A stretch of 63,295 nucleotides of DNA from Anaerolineae bacterium (GTDB lineage: Bacteria > Chloroflexota > Anaerolineae > Anaerolineales > UBA4823). Shown in pieces: positions 1-7,778 of the stretch; the stretch's first letter is position 1; each line of letters begins with the position of its first letter. The translations under genes and the position numbers were made by a program. The stretch covers positions 1 to 63,295 of the forward strand of contig QEXX01000080.1 of assembly GCA_003130835.1 (NCBI GenBank), given 5' to 3'. The notes below the pieces were generated by a model. The model made no database searches. It was not told the origin of the DNA and saw only the letters and a program-made list of their open reading frames with translations.

Positions 1-10
1 ACTTTGCATA

Positions 11-75
11 GGCTCTGCTCCTGGTATTGGGATTCAGTTTATCTTGTTATACCAAAGGAGCAGAGCCTTTTTTTT
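11..75 (+). terminator. Rho-independent terminator of a gene left of the window
   Basis: An 11-bp perfect inverted repeat (GGCTCTGCTCC at 11-21 and its complement at 57-67), extended inside by GGTAT/ATACC (23-27 and 49-53), is followed at once by a run of eight or more T. The gene it ends lies outside the window. Confidence 0.85.
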
Positions 76-108
76 CCAGAGATCTGGGCAATCACCAGAA
101 AACATTCC

Positions 109-137
109 TTGACACACAACCCGCTTCTAGATATAAT
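109..137 (+). promoter_or_regulatory. Consensus sigma-70-type promoter for tRNA-Asn
   Basis: TTGACA at 109-114 and TATAAT at 132-137 are separated by exactly 17 bp, a perfect housekeeping promoter. Transcription should begin near 144, a few bases before the tRNA, and probably runs on into the gene at 234. Confidence 0.9.
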
Positions 138-149
138 TTTGATTGCCTT

Positions 150-223
150 TCCTCGATAGCTCAATTCGGCAGAGCGGGCGGCTGTTAACCGCTTGGTTCC
201 AGGTTCGAGTCCTGGTCGAGGAG
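150..223 (+). tRNA. tRNA-Asn (anticodon GTT)
   Basis: A complete cloverleaf can be drawn. The acceptor stem pairs 150-156 (TCCTCGA) with 216-222 (TCGAGGA); the anticodon loop CTGTTAA carries GTT; the T-arm contains GGTTCGAGTCC. The discriminator base is G and the 3' CCA is not encoded (CCT follows). It lies 13 bp behind a perfect promoter, and a protein gene starts 10 bp after it, so the tRNA and an mRNA probably share one primary transcript. Confidence 0.96.
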
Positions 224-233
224 CCTTCTCTCT

Positions 234-539
234 ATGGTCATCTTAATCGTTTCTCTTCATGTAAAACCCGAATTCGTTGACGCCTTCAAGCAAGCCACGC
301 TCGAAAACGCGCGCCAGAGCCTGCAAGAGCCAGGGGTGGCGCGTTTTGATGTCCTTCAGCAAAGTGATGACCCTACCCGTTTTCTGCTCATTGAAGTCTA
401 TCGCACACCCGAAGACCCCGCCAAACACAAAGAAACCCCTCATTACAACAAGTGGCGTGAAGTAGCTGAACCGATGCTTGCCGAACCTCGCACCCGCGCC
501 CTTTACACCAATCTTTTCCCGCCCGACCCCAACTGGTAA
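234..539 (+). CDS. Antibiotic biosynthesis monooxygenase (ABM/LsrG-like) domain protein
   Basis: A 101-residue single-domain protein of the dimeric alpha/beta barrel ABM superfamily (YgiN/LsrG type). Typical features are the N-terminal beta strand [14 protein letters not shown], a central helix, the stretch [10 protein letters not shown] and the late [10 protein letters not shown] segment. Family members include small cofactor-free monooxygenases and LsrG, an autoinducer-2 phosphate isomerase; the substrate here cannot be read from sequence. The ATG lies only 10 bp downstream of the tRNA-Asn 3' end and has no Shine-Dalgarno sequence, so its mRNA probably arises when the tRNA is cut out of a shared transcript, giving a nearly leaderless message. 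Family call sure, exact reaction unknown. Confidence 0.85.
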   Translation: MVILIVSLHVKPEFVDAFKQATLENARQSLQEPGVARFDVLQQSDDPTRFLLIEVYRTPEDPAKHKETPHYNKWREVAEPMLAEPRTRALYTNLFPPDPNW

Positions 540-642
540 AGTCGTCTATTCTTACGATGCCCGTCAAAAAACCTCGGCCGAAAACCGTAGAGGCTAGGTG
601 ATTTGCGTATAATTTAGCCGATCTCGTTATCCTTAAGCCTGC

Positions 643-2217
643 ATGTCAACTGAGAAATCCTGCCTTCCCCGCAATCCTTGTCACCGTTGGTTAATCGGCT
701 TATTTTTGGCGGGGGTCTTGTTGCGCTGTTGGAGTTTTCAGCAAAACACACGCCTCTACGGCGATGTCAACCTATTTGCACTCACTGCCCGTCAGCTAGC
801 TTTGTACGGCCGGCTGACCTACCCCATGAAGTATGACTACACCCCTCAAGCTCCATATCTCACATTAGAAAGCCCCGCCAGTCAACATCCCCCTCTATGG
901 CCTCTCTTCGGTGCCGTTTTCGCCCGCTTGTGGGACACAGCGGATACCTTCCTGATGCTCAAGGTACTCGCTTTCTTGATCGGCTTATGCCTGTGGATAG
1001 GTTTTTTACCCAAGCCAGAGGCTAGACCCTGCTTTAGCCAACTTCTTCCCTTTGGGCTGATCGCCATCTCGCCTTGGCTAATTGATTTTAGCACCAACGG
1101 CAGTCCTTATATTCTGATCACCCTCATCCTGATTTTCGCTGAATGGCTCTGGAAAGCTAACCTGCCTGGCCGCGTGTCCCTGATGGTTAGCCTGGGTGCC
1201 TTTTCTGCACTGGCGATCCTCACCCATGCGAATCTCATCTTACTCCCCCTCTCCTTCGGCATAAAAATCCTGAGCGACCCGAGGAGCGCACAGGGAAAAA
1301 AAGTTCTTCACGTTGGCATCTTCGCTCTGGCGCTGTTCATCTGCCTCAGCCCATGGTTCATCTGGAATGTTCACACCTTTGCCCAATGGGTCCATACTCC
1401 TTCAGCCTATTATCTGCTCGAGCAGCTTCGCCTAGCCTTCATTACCTATGAAGAAGGACGGGTGGTTTGGACAGTCCAAGCGGCGCCAATGCCGATCATC
1501 TTGCAACGCTATAGCCTGCTGTTTGCAAAATCGCTCTGGGCAGGTCTGCGCCAGTATCTTGCAATGGTCACACCGATTGGGTTCTTCTTTATCCTTGCTG
1601 GGCTGACACCTTGCCTTGAAGCCATAAAATCCAACGCTGGTAACCATTCTCTGAAACGTTTGTTCATCAGCTTTTCCTCACCCATGCTACTTTATCTGCT
1701 AACCATTGCCTTTTGGGCAACCTATAAAACGCGTTTTCTCATCCCTCTCTTACCTCCTTCCTACCTCTTGATCGGCGAGGGCGTGAAGGTCCTGCACCAG
1801 CGAATGAAAGCGGGAGCATGGCTACTGTGGCTGGGAGTCGGGCTGCTGGGGCTATTGACAATCCTGCCCTACCGCCAACAGCCGTTAAACTTCTATTACG
1901 GGGCTGAAACGGCAGCGCACGCTCGCCAATACGACCACATGAAAAGCCTGGCAGAGCAACTTGGGCACCAACCAAGAGGGGTTGTCTTAGGTGTAGCGAA
2001 CAGTCTTGATGGGGGTATTGAGACCATCTATTGGTCAAAGCAACCTTTTGTGACGGGGCGTGGCATAGAAGCAAGCCTATGGAAACAACTGGCCATCGAT
2101 TTCCAAGTGCGCTACCTTTGGGGGGAATGCCAGCAAGCACAGGAGATCCGGCAAGTCTTTGCAGCTAGCCAGCTTTTGCTTTCTAACGGCTTCTACTGTG
2201 TTTTCGGACTGCCGTGA
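643..2217 (+). CDS. GT-C fold membrane glycosyltransferase (family 39 / ArnT-like)
   Basis: A 524-residue polytopic membrane protein with about ten hydrophobic segments. After the first segment there is an acidic extracytoplasmic loop (LYGDVNLFALTARQL), and then a HPPLWP motif, both typical of lipid-linked sugar transferases of the dolichyl-phosphate-mannose mannosyltransferase / ArnT class. Such enzymes transfer sugars from polyprenyl-phosphate donors to lipids or proteins outside the membrane. The C-terminal 100 residues form a soluble domain. A TATAAT at 608-613 may serve as its -10, with a poor -35. The gene stands alone, and no sugar biosynthesis neighbours hint at the substrate. Confidence 0.75.
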   Translation: MSTEKSCLPRNPCHRWLIGLFLAGVLLRCWSFQQNTRLYGDVNLFALTARQLALYGRLTYPMKYDYTPQAPYLTLESPASQHPPLWPLFGAVFARLWDTADTFLMLKVLAFLIGLCLWIGFLPKPEARPCFSQLLPFGLIAISPWLIDFSTNGSPYILITLILIFAEWLWKANLPGRVSLMVSLGAFSALAILTHANLILLPLSFGIKILSDPRSAQGKKVLHVGIFALALFICLSPWFIWNVHTFAQWVHTPSAYYLLEQLRLAFITYEEGRVVWTVQAAPMPIILQRYSLLFAKSLWAGLRQYLAMVTPIGFFFILAGLTPCLEAIKSNAGNHSLKRLFISFSSPMLLYLLTIAFWATYKTRFLIPLLPPSYLLIGEGVKVLHQRMKAGAWLLWLGVGLLGLLTILPYRQQPLNFYYGAETAAHARQYDHMKSLAEQLGHQPRGVVLGVANSLDGGIETIYWSKQPFVTGRGIEASLWKQLAIDFQVRYLWGECQQAQEIRQVFAASQLLLSNGFYCVFGLP

Positions 2218-2536
2218 GGGTTTGTTCATGCCTCAACTTTGCACAGCAGACGATAAAAAACCATAAAGCATCCTAATATAAAAGGCTCTGCCCGAAGGGA
2301 TTGAAAAGACCATTGTGGGCACACCTCGAGACAAAAAACTCATCCCAATGGCTCTTCCGCAGAGCAACCTCTGATTTAATCCTGCATGCAAAAAAGTCTT
2401 TGCAATTTCATAATATTCATGCGATAATATCCCTGACTGCCCCATTGCGCAATGTGAGTGGCTAAAGCAGAAATCCCAATCTGGTCTTCTGGTTTGGCAA
2501 AACGTCAACCCAGCGCTTGCCAAGAGGAGAGAGTCT
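2218..2536. other. Intergenic region, 319 bp, with promoter
   Basis: No gene is supported here. It holds a short inverted repeat GCTCT/AGAGC near 2350 and the promoter of the V4R-GGDEF pair at 2400-2428, giving that transcript a leader of about 100 nt. Confidence 0.5.
2400..2428 (+). promoter_or_regulatory. Promoter of V4R / diguanylate cyclase operon
   Basis: TTGCAA at 2400-2405 and GATAAT at 2423-2428 with a 17-bp spacer. Confidence 0.6.
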
Positions 2537-3076
2537 ATGAGTGCATCTACCCCTGCCCGTAAATACGCATTTCGTTGGGAATTACTTGGGGACTTACGCT
2601 TAGGACGACCCAATATTGGCCCGATCACCAGTATCCATGCCTATCGCCTGATGCAATTTACCCTACGAGATGTGCTCGAACAAACGGTTGGCACAGAGCA
2701 AACCGACCAAATATTCTACAACGCCGGCAAATTGGCTGGGCAGCAATTCTACCAAAACGCCTTAAAACCGATGCATGAGCTCAATGAATTTATCCGGGAA
2801 CTCGCCCTTACTTTGCGCGAATGGGGTATTGGCATCATGCGGGTCGAAAAGCTGGACATCGAGCAGGGAGAAATTATCCTGACTGTTTCGGAAGACCTAG
2901 ACTGTTCAGGCTTGCCCGAGATCGATACAGAAATTTGCGTATATGACGAAGGATTCATCTGCGGGCTTCTGGAAAGCTTCACTGGCTTGTCCTTCAAAGT
3001 CAAGGAAATTGACTGCTGGTGTACTGGTGATCGCACCTGCCGCTTTCGGGCAGAGCTGATATCGCCAAGGAAATAA
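2537..3076 (+). CDS. V4R (4-vinyl reductase) domain sensor protein
   Basis: A 179-residue protein with the V4R fold. The diagnostic C-terminal segment is present, with C160, C162 and C168 in IDCWCTGDRTCRF, and is a probable metal-binding site. V4R domains bind small hydrophobic ligands and often sit in front of regulators. The start has a clear ribosome site (AGGAGAG, 7 nt upstream). Only 31 bp separate it from the diguanylate cyclase gene that follows in the same direction, so this protein probably senses a ligand and acts on that enzyme; that link is inferred from position. No DNA-binding or catalytic domain is present. Confidence 0.82.
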   Translation: MSASTPARKYAFRWELLGDLRLGRPNIGPITSIHAYRLMQFTLRDVLEQTVGTEQTDQIFYNAGKLAGQQFYQNALKPMHELNEFIRELALTLREWGIGIMRVEKLDIEQGEIILTVSEDLDCSGLPEIDTEICVYDEGFICGLLESFTGLSFKVKEIDCWCTGDRTCRFRAELISPRK

Positions 3077-3107
3077 CTTCTATCCGCTTCCTGTTTTAGA
3101 AAATCCA

Positions 3108-4664
3108 ATGACAGACAGCTCTGCTTCCACACCTCCCTCTATGCAACAAGCCCTGCAGCTTTTAGAGCAGTTTCGCGCGCTCATTTACGACACGCACGAA
3201 CCTTCCTTGCCAACCACCGTAGAGCCTGCCTGGGAAGCGTATAAACAAGCCCTACACACCCTATTCCAAATCCGCCATTTAGCGCTTGCCCTTTGCAAGG
3301 GCGATCTCTCTTATGAAATCAAAGAGAAAGGCGCGTTAGCGGGTGCCCTAAAGGCACTTCAAGCCAACCTGCGACACATCACTTGGCAAACCCAACAAGT
3401 CGCTCAGGGAGACTTTACCCAGCGAGTTGAATTCATGGGCGAATTCTCGAACGCATTCAATGAGATGGTCTGCCAATTAGATCGAATGGCGCAAGAGTTA
3501 CAAACCCAACAGGACGAATTGATTCGCCGCAACGACAACCTGATTCTCGAAGTCGCCGAGCGCGAACGCGCCGAGGCAGCAGAACGGGAACAACGCCAAT
3601 TAGCCGAAGCCCTGCAAGCAGCTGCGATGGCCCTCAATGCAACGCTGAACTACGAAGAAGTGTTGGATATCATCCTGGAAAGGGTTGGCGACCTCATCGC
3701 CTATGACTCGGCTGTCATCATGGAAGTAGAAGGAATGCGAGCCTACGTGCGGCGTGCCAAGAATTATTACCGATACGGAGAAGAAATTGAAAAGCGTGTT
3801 CTCGAAAGCTGGTTTGATATTCCCCAAACCCCGAATCTGTTCACCATGTTCACAACCTTAAAACCATTGGTGATAGCCGATGTCGATCAGTATGCGGGAT
3901 GGGATCGTCGCAAAACCGGCAACCCGGTACGCTCCTGGATCGGTGCTCCTATCTATGCTCATGGTCAAATTTTGGCATTTTTCTCCCTTGATAAGCTCGA
4001 ACCCAATTATTACCAAGAACAACACGCTCACAAGCTTGAGATGTTTGCCAACCATGCAGCGTTGGCAATGGTCAATGCACGCCTCTTTCAGGAAATTCAA
4101 CGTCTTGCCGTAACGGATACCTTAACTGGGCTATATAACCGCCGTTATTTCTTTGAGCGCGCTTGCCAGGAATTCACACGCTCCTGCCGCTATCATCACC
4201 CACTCACGCTGATCATGTGTGACCTGGACCACTTTAAGTCGGTCAATGACACCTACGGTCATCCGGCTGGGGATTTAGTCCTACAGACGATCAGCCACTT
4301 GGTTCTTGAAACGGTGCGCAAGAGCGATTTGGTAGCACGCTTCGGCGGCGAGGAGATCATCCTACTTTTGCCCGAAACTGCACCGCAATATGGCGAATCC
4401 CTTGCTGAGCGGTTACGCCAGAAGATTGCTGCCACCCTTATTCCGGTTAACAACCATTCTATCGCTATTACCGCCAGCTTTGGTGTTTGTGGAGCTTATC
4501 CTCTGGATTGTCGCCTCGAGCCGCGGCGCGCCATTGAAATCATGATTGAGCTTGCCGATCAAGCCCTGTACCAAGCCAAACAGAGTGGACGCAACCGAGT
4601 CTGCTTGCTCCTACCAGATTTCACGGATAAAGACGCATCCCTTGAAAGCGAGATGACAGCCTAG
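3108..4664 (+). CDS. HAMP-GAF-GGDEF diguanylate cyclase
   Basis: A 518-residue soluble protein with a HAMP-like helical linker (about 70-130), a coiled coil (130-170), a GAF domain (about 175-335) and a C-terminal GGDEF domain (345-505). The catalytic signature is GGEEI at 413-417, the accepted GG(D/E)EF form, so it should make c-di-GMP from GTP. The inhibitory I-site RxxD is intact (R404, D407), five residues before the signature, so product inhibition is expected. No membrane segment precedes the HAMP-like region, which is unusual. The gene follows the V4R sensor by 31 bp and is probably co-transcribed with it. Confidence 0.9.
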   Translation: MTDSSASTPPSMQQALQLLEQFRALIYDTHEPSLPTTVEPAWEAYKQALHTLFQIRHLALALCKGDLSYEIKEKGALAGALKALQANLRHITWQTQQVAQGDFTQRVEFMGEFSNAFNEMVCQLDRMAQELQTQQDELIRRNDNLILEVAERERAEAAEREQRQLAEALQAAAMALNATLNYEEVLDIILERVGDLIAYDSAVIMEVEGMRAYVRRAKNYYRYGEEIEKRVLESWFDIPQTPNLFTMFTTLKPLVIADVDQYAGWDRRKTGNPVRSWIGAPIYAHGQILAFFSLDKLEPNYYQEQHAHKLEMFANHAALAMVNARLFQEIQRLAVTDTLTGLYNRRYFFERACQEFTRSCRYHHPLTLIMCDLDHFKSVNDTYGHPAGDLVLQTISHLVLETVRKSDLVARFGGEEIILLLPETAPQYGESLAERLRQKIAATLIPVNNHSIAITASFGVCGAYPLDCRLEPRRAIEIMIELADQALYQAKQSGRNRVCLLLPDFTDKDASLESEMTA

Positions 4665-4932
4665 TTTCTTGCACTTAGCATCAATCAGGCACAGCCTGGC
4701 TGCTTGAACAAGTTGGTTAACGTAACAAGTAAACCACCACCTACATCTTCGTGACTTCACACAACCACAAACCATTTGGCTTCAGACTGCCCAACAGGCA
4801 CCCTATAAGGAAAGAAGGAGCAAAAGGGTTGCCACGCTCTGCCCCCAGGAATGATGGTAAAATTTCTCCAGACTACAGAAAACATCCTCTTACCCTACCG
4901 ATGTTCTCTAACCCATATAGGAGCAATGACTC

Positions 4933-6246
4933 ATGTCGAATTCCCAGGCTGATTTTCTCGAACAAATGAAACGCATCCCCGAAGTACTTGCCCCTAGCTT
5001 GGCAGAGGATTGGCCGAAGTTGCCTGTGATCAAAGCCGAAGGAGCCTACCTCTATACGGCAGATGGCAAGCGTTACCTGGATTTTACCTCCGGCATTGCC
5101 GTCACGAACCTTGGTCATGGACATCCACGCGTCCTAGAAGCAGCGCGACAACAAATGGAGCAAATGGTACACAGCGCCGTAGGAGTCACGATTCATAAGT
5201 CGCTCCTCGATCTGTGTGAAGCCCTTCCGAAAGTTCTGCCGGGAGAGATGGACATGTTCTTCTTCGGCAACAGCGGTGCTGAAGCTGTGGAAGGGGCAAT
5301 CAAACTCGCCCGCTATGTCAGTGGCCGCCCCGGCATTATTGCTTTTGAAGGCGGCTTTCACGGGCGCACTTACGGAGCAGCTTCGGTGACATCGGTTAAG
5401 TCCAAATATCGCAATCATTATGAGCCTTTTGTCCCCAGCATTTATTTCGCCCCCTATCCGTATGCTTATCGTTGCCCGCTTGGCTCAACTCCTGAAAAGG
5501 CGTTAGAATGGACCTTGTTGGGCATTGAACGCCTGTTTCAGCACCAGATTCCGCCCTCACAGGTAGCTGCCTTCCTGGTAGAACCCATTCAGGGAGAAGG
5601 AGGCTACATCGTCCCGCCGCGCGACTTCCTGCCAGCCCTGCGCAGAATCTGTGACGAACATGGCATCCTGCTGATCCTGGACGAAGTTCAGACTGGTTTC
5701 GGACGCACCGGTGAGATGTTTGCCTGTCAACATAGCGGCGTCATCCCGGACATTCTGGCGATTGCCAAGGGCATTGCCAACGGCTTCCCGTTGAGTGCCA
5801 CCGTTGCTAGCCGTAAGTTGATGAGCCAATGGTTGCCTGGCGCACATGGGACAACCTATGGAGGGAATCCCATTGCCTGTGCCGCTGCGTTGGCAACCCT
5901 ACAGGTGATTCAAGAAGAAAATCTGCTCGAAAACGCCCGCAAGATGGGCAAGCGCTTCCTAGACGGCTTGAACGCCTTGAAGAAAAAATATCCTGTCATC
6001 GGCGAGGTGCGCGGCTTGGGTCTAATGCTGGCGATGGAGTTCGTGTATCCCAATACCGATAAGCGACCCAACCCGGAAGTGGCTTTCAACTTACTGAACG
6101 CCATGCTAGAGCAAGGCTTGGTGGCATATATGGCTGGAAATGTTGGGCAAGTGGTGCGCTACATCCCACCGTTGATTGTCACCGCCGAGCAGATCGATGA
6201 AGCCTTAGCTATCACCGAGAAGGGACTAGCCCAAGTTACCCATTGA
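4933..6246 (+). CDS. Class III PLP aminotransferase, 4-aminobutyrate / acetylornithine type
   Basis: A 437-residue fold-type I, class III aminotransferase. Key motifs are the NSGAEAVEGAIKLAR cofactor-phosphate segment, the GFHGRTYGA segment, LILDEVQTGFGRTG with the PLP-contacting Asp, and the Schiff-base lysine in AIAKGIANGFP. Length and wording resemble GabT-like enzymes, which move an amino group from an omega-amino acid to 2-oxoglutarate. Acetylornithine aminotransferase cannot be excluded, but no arginine genes lie nearby. AGGAG precedes the chosen ATG. The 268 bp upstream contain no other gene. The 3' end overlaps the convergent LuxR gene by 21 bp. Confidence 0.88.
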   Translation: MSNSQADFLEQMKRIPEVLAPSLAEDWPKLPVIKAEGAYLYTADGKRYLDFTSGIAVTNLGHGHPRVLEAARQQMEQMVHSAVGVTIHKSLLDLCEALPKVLPGEMDMFFFGNSGAEAVEGAIKLARYVSGRPGIIAFEGGFHGRTYGAASVTSVKSKYRNHYEPFVPSIYFAPYPYAYRCPLGSTPEKALEWTLLGIERLFQHQIPPSQVAAFLVEPIQGEGGYIVPPRDFLPALRRICDEHGILLILDEVQTGFGRTGEMFACQHSGVIPDILAIAKGIANGFPLSATVASRKLMSQWLPGAHGTTYGGNPIACAAALATLQVIQEENLLENARKMGKRFLDGLNALKKKYPVIGEVRGLGLMLAMEFVYPNTDKRPNPEVAFNLLNAMLEQGLVAYMAGNVGQVVRYIPPLIVTAEQIDEALAITEKGLAQVTH

Positions 6247-6663
6247 CTTAGCCGTCGAAGTAGGCTGCCAAGCGCTAAAATCCCAGTCCGCTAAGGCTTG
6301 ACGCATTTCACTCAGATTGCGCAGTTCAAATTTGTTCAAGGCGTTGCGGGCGTGGGTTTTGACCGTGTCATACGACACGATCAATTGCTCGGCGACTTCG
6401 CGGTAGCTGTACCCTAAACACAACAAGGCGACCACTTGTTGTTCACGCCGAGAGAGCCGTTGCCAACGGCGCAGGTATTCCTGCGCCGCGTAGCGCGCTG
6501 AAAGAGCGTAGCGCAACAGATCGGCGGCGATCTGCTGCGCCGAGCGGCCTTCTTGCTCTGCCAATTCCTCCAAGATACTTCGGATTTCCGGATCGGTGAT
6601 CACCACCTCACTGGACGGCGCAGGGCGCCTCCCCTCTGGACGCAACCGCTTCCAAAATGCCAT
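6226..6663 (-). CDS. LuxR/GerE-type HTH transcriptional regulator
   Basis: A 145-residue protein with a C-terminal LuxR-type helix-turn-helix: LSRREQQVVALLCLGYSYREVAEQLIVSYDTVKTHARNALNKF split over its two helices, with the typical Glu, Val and Lys positions. There is no receiver or autoinducer-binding domain; the N-terminal 70 residues are a short helical region. I chose the ATG at 6663 because GGAG lies 9 nt upstream; an in-frame ATG at 6693 lacks a ribosome site. A consensus promoter lies at 6727-6755, and a GAAC-N4-GTTC inverted repeat sits at the expected transcription start. The gene runs divergently from the B12-activation-like gene. Confidence 0.85.
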   Translation of the reverse strand: MAFWKRLRPEGRRPAPSSEVVITDPEIRSILEELAEQEGRSAQQIAADLLRYALSARYAAQEYLRRWQRLSRREQQVVALLCLGYSYREVAEQLIVSYDTVKTHARNALNKFELRNLSEMRQALADWDFSAWQPTSTAKSMGNLG

Positions 6664-6706
6664 GCCTGTATCTCCTGTAGAGCACTTCCCCAAAAGATCA
6701 ATAAAC

Positions 6707-6720
6707 AGAACTTTTGTTCT
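6707..6720. promoter_or_regulatory. Inverted repeat AGAAC-TTTT-GTTCT, candidate operator
   Basis: A perfect 5-bp dyad with a 4-bp spacer, placed just downstream of the luxR -10 box, overlapping the predicted start of transcription. Its core GAAC-N4-GTTC equals the LexA (SOS) box known from Gram-positive bacteria; whether LexA of this lineage reads it is inference. Confidence 0.45.
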
Positions 6721-6726
6721 ATTATT

Positions 6727-6755
6727 ATTGTAGCGATCTTTGTCCTTTTTGTCAA
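6727..6755 (-). promoter_or_regulatory. Consensus promoter of the LuxR-type gene
   Basis: On the minus strand TTGACA (6755-6750), a 17-bp spacer and TACAAT (6732-6727). Confidence 0.85.
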
Positions 6756-6844
6756 TAGCCCCTGATTTCCAATTTCAAGCAATAGCCCAAAAGCAGCCAA
6801 GCGGGATAGGCTTACAGCGATGCGGCGCTCCTTCAGTGGACAAA

Positions 6845-6873
6845 TTAGCAGTTACCAGAAGGATTGGTATAAT
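6845..6873 (+). promoter_or_regulatory. Promoter of the MetH-activation-like gene
   Basis: TTAGCA at 6845-6850, 17-bp spacer, TATAAT at 6868-6873. Confidence 0.6.
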
Positions 6874-6906
6874 CCAATGTAAGAAACTTTGGAAAGGAAA
6901 ACTTCT

Positions 6907-7620
6907 ATGCCTCCTTCCCAAGCCAATCTTTCGACGGTTAAAGTCCTAGCCAATATCCCTTTCCAAGTCGATCGCGCTGTGCTCAGACACCAATTACGCC
7001 TAAAACCAGGCAGCCATCACCTTGCCGAGCTCGATCGCTTGGTCGATCAAGCCGAACAAATCGCCAAACCCAAAGCCATGTTCCGCATGGTCTACGTAGA
7101 GGATAAAGGGGAAAATTGGGTGCAACTAGATGGGCGGCGTTTGACCAGCCGCATCCTGCGCATTAACCTCGAAGAAGCTCAGCGCGCCTTTCCCTTCGTC
7201 GCCACAGCTGGCGTAGAACTCGAGCGGTGGTCTAAGACACTCTCTGACTTGTTGCATCGCTTTTGGGCAGACGTAATTCAAGAAGTTGCCCTAGAGACAG
7301 CCCGCAGAGCCTTGCACCAGGATCTTGTGCAGCGCTTTCATCCGGGCTTACTGTCAGAAATGCATCCCGGCTCTCTGGACGATTGGCCGCTGAGCGCTCA
7401 AGACGACCTTTTCGCTCTGCTCGGCGATGTAGAGGGCAACATCGGGGTTTCCATGACCGAAAGCAAATTAATGTTCCCGGTTAAGTCGGTCTCTGGAATT
7501 GCTTTTCCAACTCAGACCCATTTCACAAGTTGTCAACTCTGTCCGCGTGAGAACTGCCGCGCCCGCCAAGCCCCTTTTGACGCCAACCTTTTTGAAGAGC
7601 GATACGGTCTGTCTGGTTAA
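6907..7620 (+). CDS. Stand-alone vitamin B12-dependent methionine synthase activation-domain protein
   Basis: A 237-residue protein resembling the AdoMet-binding reactivation domain at the C-terminus of MetH, here without the catalytic modules. The signature lies near the end: GVSMTESKLMFPVKSVSG. It is followed by a Cys cluster, CQLCPRENCRARQAPF, found in free-standing members and probably a metal or corrinoid-related site. Family members reactivate oxidised cobalamin in separate methyltransferases. I start at ATG 6907, which has GGAAAGGA 9 nt upstream; a TTG at 6889 is possible but lacks a ribosome site. No methyltransferase partner is adjacent, so its target is elsewhere in the genome. Confidence 0.8.
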   Translation: MPPSQANLSTVKVLANIPFQVDRAVLRHQLRLKPGSHHLAELDRLVDQAEQIAKPKAMFRMVYVEDKGENWVQLDGRRLTSRILRINLEEAQRAFPFVATAGVELERWSKTLSDLLHRFWADVIQEVALETARRALHQDLVQRFHPGLLSEMHPGSLDDWPLSAQDDLFALLGDVEGNIGVSMTESKLMFPVKSVSGIAFPTQTHFTSCQLCPRENCRARQAPFDANLFEERYGLSG

Positions 7621-7778
7621 GAATTATGCCATACCCATCAAATTTGTAAGCCTTAACACCTTTCTAAAATTCTGTTGCCAGTATACAATAACAATAGAAA
7701 GTATCATTCAAGATGTTTGGGGAAGAGTACAAGCTTTTCTAAGGCAGGTCGGATGGTTCCAAAACACACGAGGCGAAC

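Noticed and set aside
1739..2140. 133-codon open frame on the minus strand
   Set aside because: Lies fully inside the glycosyltransferase gene and has no start signals or recognisable domain.
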